Source of the DNA: Ophiobolus disseminans | Lineage: Eukaryota; Ascomycota; Dothideomycetes; Pleosporales; Phaeosphaeriaceae | DNA: 64,000 bases | Direction: 5' to 3' | NCBI GenBank assembly: GCA_010093685.1 | Contig: MU006220.1 | Location: 31,502 to 95,501 of the forward strand | Part shown: positions 21,601 to 32,219 of the stretch, piece by piece | Layout of the letters: each line of letters starts with the position of its first letter | Numbering within the stretch: position 1 is the stretch's first letter | Program-made: the position numbers and the translations under genes | Notes under the pieces: model-generated | Database searches by the model: none | What the model saw: only the letters and a program-made list of their open reading frames with translations | What the model was told of the DNA's origin: nothing

Positions 21601-22656
21601 CTCGGTGATGGTCCTGTGACAGCATACGGCGAGGCCCTACATGATACCTTGAATTCTGTCATAGATACCACGGTTCACGCAACGGAGGATTCCAGTTGGA
21701 GCCAGTCACTTGACGAACCTGACTTGCATATCACTTTGACACAGGACGAGGCAAAAGCGTTACGTCTCAAGCTTGAGATTATTACACTAGATCAACTAAG
21801 CGATCTCAAACTCATGATCAACGATGACCAAATCGACCTCATCCGCAGGTTCGACACACAGGCTACGTGGCAGCAAATCGACGGTCTCAATCTTACCGTG
21901 AAGGTCGGACAACAAGCTTTGGATAACTTATTTGACGAAGCCATGGACGAGCTTCTCGGCGAAGATGTGACGATGCGATTGCTAAATTTATACGGCGCAT
22001 CCATACACGCCCAACCTGAGAAAGACGAGCCGTCTCGCAATCCCGAGGAGACCAAATTCGATGCAATAGACCCCGATAGGTCACACCAGTTTCGAGAAGC
22101 TTTCTTTAAGCTTCAGCTAGGAACAGAGAACGCGTTGCTGTGCATTGATAACATTAACGAAGCTGGCATGACCTTGATCCAGGTGGCAACATATTGGCTC
22201 CACCATGATAGCGTAGCTGCGCTTCTGGAAGCTGGCGCAGATGCTAGCATACCGTTCAAGTTCGGGTCAGACATGCTGATCTATCCCTTGCAGATTGCGT
22301 GCGTAATGGGAAGACTGTGGAGCAACGACGCGATACCCCAGCTTGCACATGTTGGGAAACACTCGATGAAGGTAGCGCGAGAGCTCATGCTCTGGCATCG
22401 CGCTCGGTCGGACGGCCTTTTCCAAGGCATCACGGAGCTCCATCTTGCGTGTCGCATGTTAATGCTCGACGAAATCGACACCTTACGGTCGAAAGGCTGC
22501 TCAGATCATCAAAAAGGTCACTGGCCAGGTAAGGAGAGCCCCGTGCTATGTCACGAACTCGCACATCCACTTTCTGAAGACGACTTCTTCTTGCAATTTT
22601 CTGCGATGGAGGAAGCACGTGTTAAGGCTGCGGAGGGGAGTGAAGTTGTGCGATAG
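18632..22656 (+). CDS. Protein kinase fused to ankyrin-repeat region
   Basis: Two exons, 18632-19921 and 19969-22656, are joined by a 47-nt intron and give about 1325 aa. The second exon has no ATG near its 5' end, so the two parts form one gene. The kinase domain covers about residues 97-385 and looks active: GQGGFAV loop (104-110), VAVKR (Lys125), HGDVKIQN (Asp233, Asn238), DFG (254-256) and a later APE. After the splice (VFQ-LHVAALWNAV) comes a Sel1-like helical stretch. At least six ankyrin units follow (SPIHVAALLGQDDAV, SAIHFACIGGNISTL, TPLHLCIFF, TPLDWATSTRN and others), then a second ankyrin group near the C-terminus. The true start may be a later Met (39, 51 or 53). The role is unknown; kinase-ankyrin proteins are plausible signalling sensors. 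Confidence 0.82.
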
Positions 22657-23464
22657 CGATTTCTATTCCGTTGAGAGTAAGACTCATAGGTTTGCTGAGT
22701 AGCTCGGACCACCGCGAGACAATCAAGGATTCCTCGTCAAATGTTTCCCTTCAACCAGTTCCCCATAGGTTAACCCGTCTGCTTTTCCGACTAGTTCGAA
22801 GTAATCGTTTGGATGAGGCTTGACGATGAGGAATTCGCCTAACGGCGCGCGAAACCCTGGCTTGACGATCCAAACAGTCTCTCCGATCTCGAGAGGCCAC
22901 TAGCAAGGATCCATTAGCGGAAGATGGGTGTTCGTGTGGTAAAGAACTACCTGGGCTGTATCCGGGTACTGGTTGACGAAACCTTTTCGATCATCCTCCG
23001 CAGTCGGCTATCGTGTTGGTACAATGTTAGACTGTCGGATCACTGTTACCATAATCTGCATGGACATACCGGTTCCTTTGCTTGATCGGCTTTTTTCATG
23101 TTGGGCCCAGAAGCGAAGTGTCCGAGGCGTTGTAGTTTCAGGCTACCAAAGTCAGCCTTGACCTGTTGGCTTGACACCGGTAAGCACGTGGGCGCGCTAG
23201 CCGTCTTATCTACCCGGCATGTAGGCTTATTCCATGATGCACAAATACTGCACGTCACCAGAAAGAAGCATTGACGGGGTTGGCTTCTTTAATCTCCGGT
23301 CAGCCTGCCCCTCCATCAGGAAAGGTTAGCTCGATCTCTGCGCCACCTTCGGTGTACCGAATCAGCCGCAGCACGAAGTATCGGTATTTTACATCAATAT
23401 TCATCAAAGATGACACGGAAACATAGGCGTAAGTACCATTTCTTTTCAGATATCCTCGAACTAA
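22657..23464. other. Gene-poor spacer with a relic coding segment on the minus strand
   Basis: No intact gene. On the minus strand at about 22744-22900 there are about 50 clean codons with a protein-like pattern (EIGETVWIVKPGFRAP, then GEFLIVKPHPNDYFELVG), resembling a small SH3/KOW-like beta barrel. A TAG stop lies directly upstream of them. This looks like a decayed gene or an isolated exon. I could not assign a family. Confidence 0.35.
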
Positions 23465-23482
23465 TTGAGGCCAGTCGAGCAT
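23300..23482 (-). other. Possible exon of an unrecognised gene
   Basis: From an ATG at 23482 a 60-residue frame reads MLDWPQLVRGYLKRNGTYAYV...DVKYRYFVLRLIRY. Its composition is typical of protein. It overlaps the 5' end of the DUF6594 frame on the other strand by 18 bp. It may belong with the relic at 22744-22900, about 400 bp away on the same strand. Confidence 0.25.
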
Positions 23483-24495
23483 CACCGGCAAGGGTATCCA
23501 AGATTAACAGCTTTTCTTAACCTCGACCCAAATTTCACGATCTTCAAACGCTTCGACAATCTCCATGTCCGCGTTCTGCTGGAGCAGCAAGACCGGCTCG
23601 CTGAGCTAGAACACCAACTTGAGCAATGCGACGACACTGAGGTTGTCAGCTTGAACCTGAGTAGTCGGCGCCAGGACTGCAACCCAGTGCGGCGAGAGCT
23701 ACTGCGTCAAGTCAAGGCAGAACTCGAAGACTACGGTACACATTCCTCGAATCATCGGTAGAGGCTTTACTCAACATCTAGCGCATACCAACACGTTTCT
23801 CAGATCAAAGTGTCCTCCGGTTCCAGCAGATGTTGGCGCTACCCAAGGCTTCAACACGACATCGCCGGAGTGTATACAATTGGTTCAATGGCAACAAGCC
23901 AATCGTCCGATCAGAAAGCCGCTGCTTCGTCGATGCCATACATGATGACGACTATGTCGCGGTCCATGGCGATGATGCAGATCGAGCCGGTCTCGAAGCA
24001 CTCTTCGATCATCTTGTGCGAGCATGGCCACGTTTAGCAAGGACAGTCCGTGTTGCCCCAAATCTCCGCTTAGAGACATCAAACTAAAATTCACTAGATA
24101 TCACGCGCAAATGTAAGCATTATCGCATGCAAGTAAAGGCATCCCGTGGCTGACTGCGAAGAAAGAGCAAAACAAGTGACCGCAAGATATTCATATTTTC
24201 CCACGAAAAGCTTCGCGCGTTTTTCCAGATACTTACCGCTTTGGCCATTCCTCTCGGCGTCATCAGTCCTGCGGTTTTGCTGTACTACATAGAAGGAAGG
24301 AGAAGCCGTGCAGTCATATCCGCGGGATTTGTCTTCGTGGCTTCGTTTGCGATATGCTTTGTGACAAAGACCACAAAGTACAATCTGCTTTTGGCGATTG
24401 TAGCGTTAGTAAATCCCGAACAGTATGATGTTACACCACTGACTGGACTGTGTAGATATGCAGCAGTACTCTCGGCTTTCCTCTCCGACTCTTAA
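23465..24495 (+). pseudogene. DUF6594-type membrane protein gene, apparently disrupted
   Basis: Three colinear blocks match the usual DUF6594 order. First, the N-terminal helical block (GYPRLTAFLNLDPNFTIFKRF, then LLEQQDRLAELEHQLEQ). Second, a middle block at about 23775-24087 (RRSVYNWFNGNKPIVRSES, then DRAGLEALFDHLV). Third, a C-terminal block at about 24170-24495 with at least two membrane helices (LTALAIPLGVISPAVLLYY; AGFVFVASFAICFV). The blocks are interrupted: no ATG opens the first, a TAG stands in frame before RIPTRFSDQ, and a TAA follows LRLETSN. Unusual introns cannot be excluded, but a decaying gene is simpler. It is convergent with the caspase-like gene (55 bp apart). Confidence 0.6.
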
Positions 24496-24550
24496 AAGCT
24501 AGAACTTTGGAACAATAAAATCGATCAAATTTGAGTGCGAGAATAACACA

Positions 24551-26891
24551 CTATGTCGAGTGCTTACAATGGTCGTTTTCGCCCTCTGACACAGCTTGCA
24601 ACACTTTTTCGCGCACGATCTTTTGCGCCTCCCATGGTTCGAATTCCCCCCAATTCTGATCCGACAAGCAGAATTTGATAGCCTCGCTATACTCTGAGCC
24701 ATTAGAATGAGCCAATCTAGGTGCATCAGCAATGGCAAGCATTGTGTCTCGGAGCTTGAGTGGCTTCTTGACATTCTCGAAGCCCTTGCCACTGCCATCC
24801 ATACCCGGGAGCAGTTTCCACGAGCCCAGTTCCAGCAGAAGGATACCCTGGTTCATTGTTATTACTGTCATCAAGCTTCTTATTCTTTATGAGAACTTAC
24901 CAGCGCATATATGTCGTGTTGTCTCTCAAATCTGTCAGGCTTTCCCCAGCGGTCCGGATGGCGATAGAGATTGCCTTTGACACCCGAATGATCTTCTGAG
25001 GCCCAAGTCTCGGCTTCTGAGGGACGTGAGCAGTCAAAGCCTACAACATATGGGTTCTCCATGTCATAGTAAGTATCAACTGTTGCATCCGACTCGGAAG
25101 GAACCAAACGCCGGAAGATGATGATATTTGCTGACTTGATCTCCTTGTGGTACCAGCCGATGGAGTGTAGATGTAGAACAGCTTGGCAGATCGCGCTTGC
25201 AAGTCGCTTGCGAACCTCCAGCGGCACGTACTTGACTTTAGGGATGATCTCAGCAAGCGTATAGATGTCTTGACTGCCAATGCCTTCTGGGAGCTGGTAA
25301 ATGAAGCCGAACCTCTGTCGCACAGTTTCCTGTATGTATCCTAATCCTGGAAGGATTCGAAAAGCCTCATCCTTCTTTTCTGATATGAGAGCTGATACAC
25401 GAGCCGCCTGTGTCGCCAGCTTAGTAATGCTGTGATCCGAAGCATCGTAGCACCAATACTCGACCAGCACAGTTTCCTCGGCCGCCTTTCCGACCGCTCG
25501 TCGCTGTTCTAGTGGCACCGGTAGGTCGAAGTATACCTTTGTTGGCCCCATCGGTACCTCGTCATGGATCAAAAATAGTCGCATCTCAATTCTGCTACGG
25601 AGATCCTGAAAGTTGGGCAGCTCTTGACCACGGATATCGTCCAAGCGTTCTTTGCCAATCGTCGCAAGATTGTCCTTCAGAAACGCAAGCAGATCTCTCG
25701 ATCTTTTGCCGATACTCTCAACGACATGCGACACGTCGAGTGGTTCAAACTGACACGACTCCGGTAACTTCAAGGATGCGTCCAGCGCTTCGATAAGACG
25801 ATTCGCCTCTTCACGTGTGCGAGATGAAATAGTGGCTTCGGTGCTCTGCATCTGTGCATCTCCTTGTTCAAGGACTTGATTGCCAAGTCGGCCAATCGCT
25901 TTGGCATCTGAGAGCGATTGCTGAACAAGCTCGATGTGCTCAATGTTCGCGGGAGAATCTTTCGTCATCCACCTGAGCAGTGGTGTTCGTTTCTCCGGAC
26001 TCAGCGGCTGGAACAACGAGACTCGTAGATAGAAGGATGCAGCCTGATCTGGGGACTGATTGGGAGCAGCATAGCACCCATCCATGGGCACCCACCTGGC
26101 GAGTCGTATTCCAGCACCGGTCTGACTCTCAGCGAACTTCGTGTAGAATGGCTGTTTGACTAATTGACACTCTTTTGCTTGCATGCGATGGTGGAGCTCG
26201 GAGACTAGTATTGACCCGGATTTTTGCAGAGCTAGAGCCAATTGTTCCATCAATACGGCCGTGAAGGACGGACGGCCCGCGATCTTTCCTGTTGGAGTAA
26301 ACTGATCTTTGTCGGTCGCGGTGAGTAGCTCCACAGTGTTGGACAGATGAGGTCGTGCAGCCTGACCCGCGAAACAGCAATCGAGCAGAATGAGCACATC
26401 GCATCTTGCACCTACAAACGTTGGTTGTATGTTAGACCAATCCACTGTAGGACCTCCCACCCTTTTGCTTTAAGTTTTCTGCTGTCAGCAAGGTGACTTC
26501 TTACAATAATGTTGGCGGGAACTTACGCAGCCCATGTACATTCCGAGCTCATATTGTCGAGCGTTTTTCCGCCATGCCCGCTGTAGTACACGATCATCAA
26601 GGCATCAGCGTCGTTACTGTAAAGGTCGACGAATTGCGCAACCTTCAGGTGTAATTTTGACTGTGAATCGATCGAAGGGATGTGATACGGCCAAACAAGG
26701 AATCCACAATCTCGGAAGAAATTGGCGAGCTTCGCGACTTCTGGGGCGACGCCGATATCGTCGTCCTTCCATAGCATCAATAGGATGTTCACCGAGCTGT
26801 ACCTTTGGCTTCGACGCGGACGATAGCGTGTTAGTTCCTCTCTGATCGCGCTATTGTTTGTAGGATCGAACGAGGCCAGACTATCAGACAT
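24551..26891 (-). CDS. Caspase-like (C14) protease fused to a pseudokinase domain
   Basis: Exons 26527-26891, 24901-26467 and 24551-24847 encode 742 aa. The N-terminal caspase/metacaspase fold has the catalytic dyad: YYSGHGG (His106) and LLDCCFAG (Cys153). The first splice (CTWAA-KRVGG) joins the two halves in frame. A helical middle follows (about residues 250-420). The C-terminal part, about 430-742, is kinase-like: the loop reads YHKEIKSANI instead of HRDxKxxN and DFG is replaced by GFD, so it should be catalytically dead. Related pseudokinase C-termini accompany HeLo/prion-type fungal cell-death proteins (family knowledge). I infer a regulated cell-death or incompatibility protease. The exact trigger and substrates are unknown. 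Confidence 0.82.
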
Positions 26892-27531
26892 CGTTTCGGA
26901 TCAGAACAGCACACGCTGTCCACGAGTATTATGAAAAAGGATTGCAATAAATGAGGGTAAATCAGGCCTCAAGGGTGCATCTCATGATTGAACCGTGGTT
27001 TGGGAGGGGAGGCAATGTCTGCCTGCATGCAAGCAACCCCGCACCATGACCAGGCTGCAGTTGCAGCAAGGTTGTATGCCTGGCGGTACGGAACTTGACA
27101 TTTGTTGAAGCTTTCTGTCAAAGGTGCAAGCAAGCTGTTACTAGTTTAGTGCTTTTCTTCGCTCTTTAGAGCAACCTAAACATATGTCTTGCCGCAAGCT
27201 TGTTGCCATAGATGCAATGCACAGAACAGGCAACCACGCAGGAATAGCGGGGTCGCGTTGTCAAATGTGCAATGACACTCCGCAATTATCCGGCCGCTGT
27301 AAAACCGATTTGAACTTTAACAAAAGACATCAAATAGTAAGAATAAGGATGAAAGGTAATCAAAAGTATGTACTTCATCAAAGGCTATGTACAATGCTAA
27401 AAGGATCTCCAGATCCTACCTTCCAGATCGAAGCGCGCCGAATCTCCCTTCGTCGCTAATATTGACAAAGACATCGTACAAGCTACAAGTAGAAACCTAT
27501 ACACGTCCTAGGATACCAAGTATCTGTGTCT
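26892..27531. other. Intergenic region
   Basis: Upstream region of the caspase-pseudokinase gene and downstream region of the MFS permease gene. One plus-strand frame at 27184-27459 has no recognisable protein character. Nothing else is visible. Confidence 0.4.
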
Positions 27532-29425
27532 CTAGACTTGCTCATGCCTGATCGTGTTCGGCTTGTCCGCAGTCACGTGGCCATCAAGCGCCACATCAAA
27601 AGCATCTACCTGAGCCGTCTTGAACTGTCTCGCAGGGACACCACGCTCGAAGAGCAAATCAAGCTCAGCAAAGGTACGGCCAGATGGCTCGGGAAGGCGG
27701 AAGTAGTGGTAGCAGAGCACACAGAGGGTGGTTCCAGCCCAGAAGAAGCCAGCAAAGTTACCCCAGTTCCAGGCCGTCGGGTTAATCATGTACGGAGTGA
27801 GGATGTTGACAACGATAGCACCGAGGTTGTATGCCACACGCGATAGTGCAACGGTCTTGACTTGGAGACGGCGAGACGACAGCTCAGCGACGAGAGAGAA
27901 GGCGACGGTTCCGACGGAGAATTGATAGAATGCGGCCCAGACAATCATGAGGGCGCCGGTGGCGAGCGAAGCTTGGTGCCTGTTTGATTCTGGCACAAGA
28001 CCAACGAATCCGACTGCGAGTAGGGTGAAGAAAAGTCCAGTTAGACCACAGAGGAAGAGCGTGCGACGGCCGACTCCATATGCCATGAAGGTCCAGACGA
28101 CGAATGCGCCGATGGTGTTGAGACCGTATTGTCCGAGGGCAAAATCGTACGGAACGGTGCCCGTTAAGCCAGCCTGCGCGAAGAAGTAGGTAGAGTAGTT
28201 AGAGAAAGTGTTTCCAGCCAAGTTCTGCGAGAGGAAAAGCATGCAGACAATCTCGGTTCGGCGGCGGTTGACGCCCTTGAAGCAGTCTAGATACGATGTG
28301 CCAGCGGACATCTCCTTCTCAAGCTCGTTGGTGTGGCGCATCATGTCGACGGTCTCGTCTGCGTTGAAGGTGGGATCTCTCTTGGGCGAAGTAAGAGCGA
28401 GAAGGGATTTCTTTGCATCTTCGTATCGCTCCATTCGGACGTACCACCATGGAGATTCGGGGGCGAGGTAGATGCTTGTAATGAGCAGAGGGAACCACAT
28501 CCACTAGCAATCGTCAGTCTCGAACGAATCGAGGAGATTCGCAAAGTACGAACCTGCAGAGCGTAGGGGATTCTGTATGCCCATTCATCGGTCCTACCGA
28601 ACATGCTCTTTATGACACCGATCGCAATCAGCTGGCCAATACCCCAGCAGGAGTTTCCCCAGGTCGTCAAGTAACCACGAAGAGCAACTGGGCAGACTTC
28701 GCTGGCGTATGAAATGGCAACTAAGCGAGTTAGCGTTTGAGTAGAGATCAAGCCGTAGGAAGCGTACCAGACATGAAAACTCCGAAGGCAATGCCAGCGA
28801 AGCACTCAGCGACGAGCAGAATCTTGATGGTAGGAGCGACGAAAAAGATCGTAGTGACCGCGCACTGGTAGAATAGCACACCCAGGATGAATGGCCTGTA
28901 GCCAAAACGCTCAACGCCCACACCAGTCACTGGGACAAGTCAGTTCATGATTTTGACGTATGAGTCCGTCAAACGTACACAACAGTCCAATTATTTGTCC
29001 AACCTGAGCGCCGTTCGAGATGCCAGCTTGCCAGCGAGCGGGCACCTGATAGTCGCCACTGGGTGTAAGTTCGCCGTATTTGCGATTGAAAGGCTCGAAT
29101 GCGTAGAAATTGCCAATGAGCGCGATGTCGTAACCCTCCATGGCACAGCACATGGCGATGAGGACGGCCCAGAGAATGGCCTTGGGGTACAGCCTGATGC
29201 CTTGCATCAAGGTCATCTTGTGCTCCTTGTCTGTCCATCTTGTTAGTGATGCTTGCAGGACGCGGTATGCGTCTACGAACCTGACGCTGAAGCGGCATTG
29301 AGAAACATGTTACTCGGGCCATTGGTGCTGCTGCTGGCCTCGGTGTCGCGATGGACCGTCACGATCTTCTCGTTGACGGTATCCTGATGGGGCATTTCGC
29401 CGGAAGGACGATGGATTCCAACCAT
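27532..29425 (-). CDS. MFS sugar transporter (maltose/hexose permease family), four introns
   Basis: Exons 29281-29425, 28979-29230, 28768-28929, 28554-28720 and 27532-28503 give 565 aa. Twelve membrane helices are expected. Sugar-porter marks are the TM1 segment AMEGYDIALIGNFYAF, the GVERFGYRPF loop, and PESPWWYV after TM6 with AKKSLLAL. In the C-terminal half, ELSSRRLQVKTVALSRVAYN stands at the TM10/11 loop as in alpha-glucoside permeases. All introns are 47-53 nt. It is divergent from the aldo-keto reductase across 803 bp and is the uptake gene of the proposed 27.5-39.5 kb cluster. Confidence 0.9.
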
Positions 29426-30228
29426 GATGAAAGATGGATGTTTGCTTAGGAGTGAAGCAAGGGTTGTGCGCCTGATGATGCCAGAATCTAAGAAAGCCTT
29501 GTCGATTATATACCTGTTCGAGGTGTAGGAACTGCTCTTCTACTTAGCCTTCTCCATGTTTTTCCCCAGATTCCATTTGCGGGTCGAGACTTCGCTTAGC
29601 CGTTGCTGGGGCACGCGATCACGACTTCAACAATGTCCGACAGGGTTGTGTGAGGGTGTGCCGATGAAAAAGGATAGCCGATGGCGGTTTGGCTCGTAGG
29701 ACATCATCCGGAGGCATTTCCGACGACAAACCCATGAGCTAACCAAGTTGTCAGCGCTTCCGAGGACCGTTCGTCTGGTTTCCTTGGCGAATCGGACATA
29801 TTTTGTGTGGCACGTCGGACATAATGATCATGTCTTGCGGTTGAGATGGCCGGCCGCGGGTCACGATCAGAGACGGCGGATTTTTATCCGAGGCCGACAA
29901 TCTTTGGCGCCCGATTAGTTAGGCGCGACCCCGCCAGAGCCGAGCCTCCCCAGACGATGCTTACCTAATTGGGTGCAAACTACTGCCGGCCTTGGTGCCG
30001 AGGACGTGTTGTTGACATAATGGCACGATTCTGACTTTTCTTATGCTTGCCCGCACAGTTGGTGATGTCCGGTCCGATGTTGCGACCTGTGGGCCTGTGG
30101 CCGTGTTATGGACATGTCGTCAACGGATCCTCGTCAGGAACCTGCAGGCTCTCTTATAACTGCCTTCCTCGAGTTTTGTGGTCTCTGCGTTGTGTACTCT
30201 GAATCGCGCGTTTGCTGACATCATTACA
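29426..30228. promoter_or_regulatory. Bidirectional control region between the sugar permease and aldo-keto reductase
   Basis: This 803-bp divergent region contains TCGGACAT at 29792-29799 and 29815-29822, the reverse form ATGTCCGA at 29633-29640, and ATGTCCGG at 30065-30072. CGG triplets like these are the half sites preferred by Zn2Cys6 regulators, and one such regulator gene lies 4.4 kb away. A role as operator is inferred. Confidence 0.5.
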
Positions 30229-31431
30229 ATGGGTGTTCCATCGCATTTTAAGCTCAACACGGGCGCCTCAATCCCTGCAATCGGCCTCGGTGAGTGCTAC
30301 TCGGTAGTCTTCGCGGATGGTGGGTGCTAATGTATAGCATTCAGGGACATGGAAATCTGAGCCCGGTGAGGTTCGCAAAGCAGTGGCATTCGCGCTGAAA
30401 GATGGGTATCGCCACATCGATGCAGCATTGTGAGTTGCAATCATTCCATATCGAGAAATAACACAAGACTAACGGTTGAGCAGAATATACGGTGAGCCGA
30501 ACCAGCATTGCTGTGGAAGCAAAGTGTGCGGAAACTGATCGTAGCTCAGGCAATGAGAAAGAAGTTGGCGAGGGCATACGTGACTCTGGCATCCCACGAA
30601 AAGACATCTTCATCACCAGCAAGCTATGGAACACGCACCAGGATGATGCCAAAGCGGGGTTGCAAAGAACTCTCGACGACCTGGGCACAGATTACCTAGA
30701 TCTTTACGTGAGTATTCTCGAGAGAGTAATTTGCATCGTGGCTGACAGTTGAGTCCAGCTGATCCACTGGCCAGTCCGCCTAGTCGCAGTAGGTGCAGCA
30801 CATCCAGTTTCCTCACGAGTTTTTCGCTTATCATGATCCGTAGAACGAGACAAGCGACCTTCTCCCCACCAACCCCGACGGCTCCCGCTCCGTCGACCGC
30901 TCCTGGGACCAATCCAAGACCTGGAAGCAAATGGAAGAACTCTACAAGTCCGGCAAAGTAAAGGCAGTCGGTGTCGCCAACTGGTCGGTGCCCTACCTCG
31001 AAGAGCTATCCAAGACATGGACCGTCGTCCCCGCTGTCAACCAAGTCGAACTCCACCCTTTGCTACCCCAGCACAAGCTCCGCAAGTACTGCGCCAATAA
31101 GGGCATTCTGCTCGAAGCGTACTCGCCATTTGGATCGACTGGTGCGCCGATCATGTCGAATGCGGACATCAAGCGCATTGCGGAGGAAAAGAAGGTGTCG
31201 CCAGCCACGATTCTGTTGAGTTACCACGTCAACAAGGGAGTTGTGGTATTGCCGAAGTCGGTCACCGAGTCGCGCATCAGCAGCAACAAGAATGCTGTTG
31301 AGCTTTCTGCGAGCGAGGTGGAGGCATTGGATAAGTTGGCTGAGGGTGGCAATGCGAAGCGGTTGAATACACCGTTGTGGGGATTTGACTTGGGATTCGA
31401 TGACTGGTATGGAGCGGCGAAAGATACTTAG
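30229..31431 (+). CDS. Aldo-keto reductase, five introns including an 8-nt micro-exon
   Basis: Exons 30229-30289, 30345-30429, 30484-30491, 30550-30707, 30759-30788 and 30844-31431 give 309 aa. The TIM-barrel reductase uses NADPH. The catalytic tetrad is visible: Asp in YRHIDAAL, Tyr in LIYGNE, Lys in ITSKLWNTH and His in LIHWPV. The C-terminal cofactor segment VVVLPKSVTESRISSN is also present. Splicing of the 8-nt exon (AATATACG) is required to rebuild the universal Y-G-N-E block, so this exon is well supported. It probably reduces or oxidises an aldose or polyol in the proposed cluster. Confidence 0.9.
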
Positions 31432-32219
31432 ACCTTGACTTGTATTTGTAGACACCTAAAAGCTTGAGAAAATGCATATCGCAACTCGGAATTCAGCATC
31501 CAGCAATGGCCATTCAGAAGATTTTGGGGACTGGTCGAGCTGAGGATGCCGCAGAGTATGTTGGACATGATGCAACCACGTCTCGATTTCTTTCGTTTAA
31601 CTCACTACGCTACCGTGTAAGAGAATAAGCAGAAGCTCAACACGTATACTTTGTTCATTCCAGCTGTTAGCTGATACCCAGTTCTAGGCAAGAACAGGTT
31701 TGCACAAATCAGATGGTTGAGAGATCAATCATTTAACTGCGAAGAAGCAACCAATAGCTAGGTATCGGCTAGCAGCTGAGTGAACCACAGAATCTACATA
31801 CCGAGGTACATTCCTGCGTGCTCCCCCATGTCAAAAGTTTACCTAGGTACGCACTAACCAGTCCACGAGTGCACTCGAACTGTCGCAATCCCATCGTGCA
31901 ACCACAGCATTTTAAGGTTCCTCTCCGCATCATCGGCTTTTCGAGTCTTGCCATCGCATACAATACCATGCGTTGCAATAATTCGTGTCACAATAGGTCA
32001 GCAAATAGCCACGTCTTGCGGGTGTTCGTCTTGTGCAATGCGACGCGAAATATTAACAACTGGCGACAGTGGCCAAAGTGCATTCTCTAGTTTTTGAAAG
32101 GCAGAAAAGGTTATCGCAGCACAAGTGATATGAAGCAACAACAGATGTGTCTATAAACCTATATATCATTGGAACTCCTGTGGCCTCGAGGGACCAACCT
32201 TCTAATCTATGAATATAAA
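31432..32219. other. Convergent intergenic region
   Basis: 3' flanks of the aldo-keto reductase and the flavin monooxygenase genes. No gene or clear repeat is seen. The base composition is slightly AT-richer than its surroundings. Confidence 0.4.

Noticed and set aside
19996..22656. Ankyrin frame taken as a separate gene
   Set aside because: It has no ATG at its 5' end, and an in-frame 47-nt intron joins it to the kinase exon.
27184..27459. 91-aa frame upstream of the sugar permease 3' end
   Set aside because: No protein-like pattern, no neighbours suggesting exons, and weak start context.
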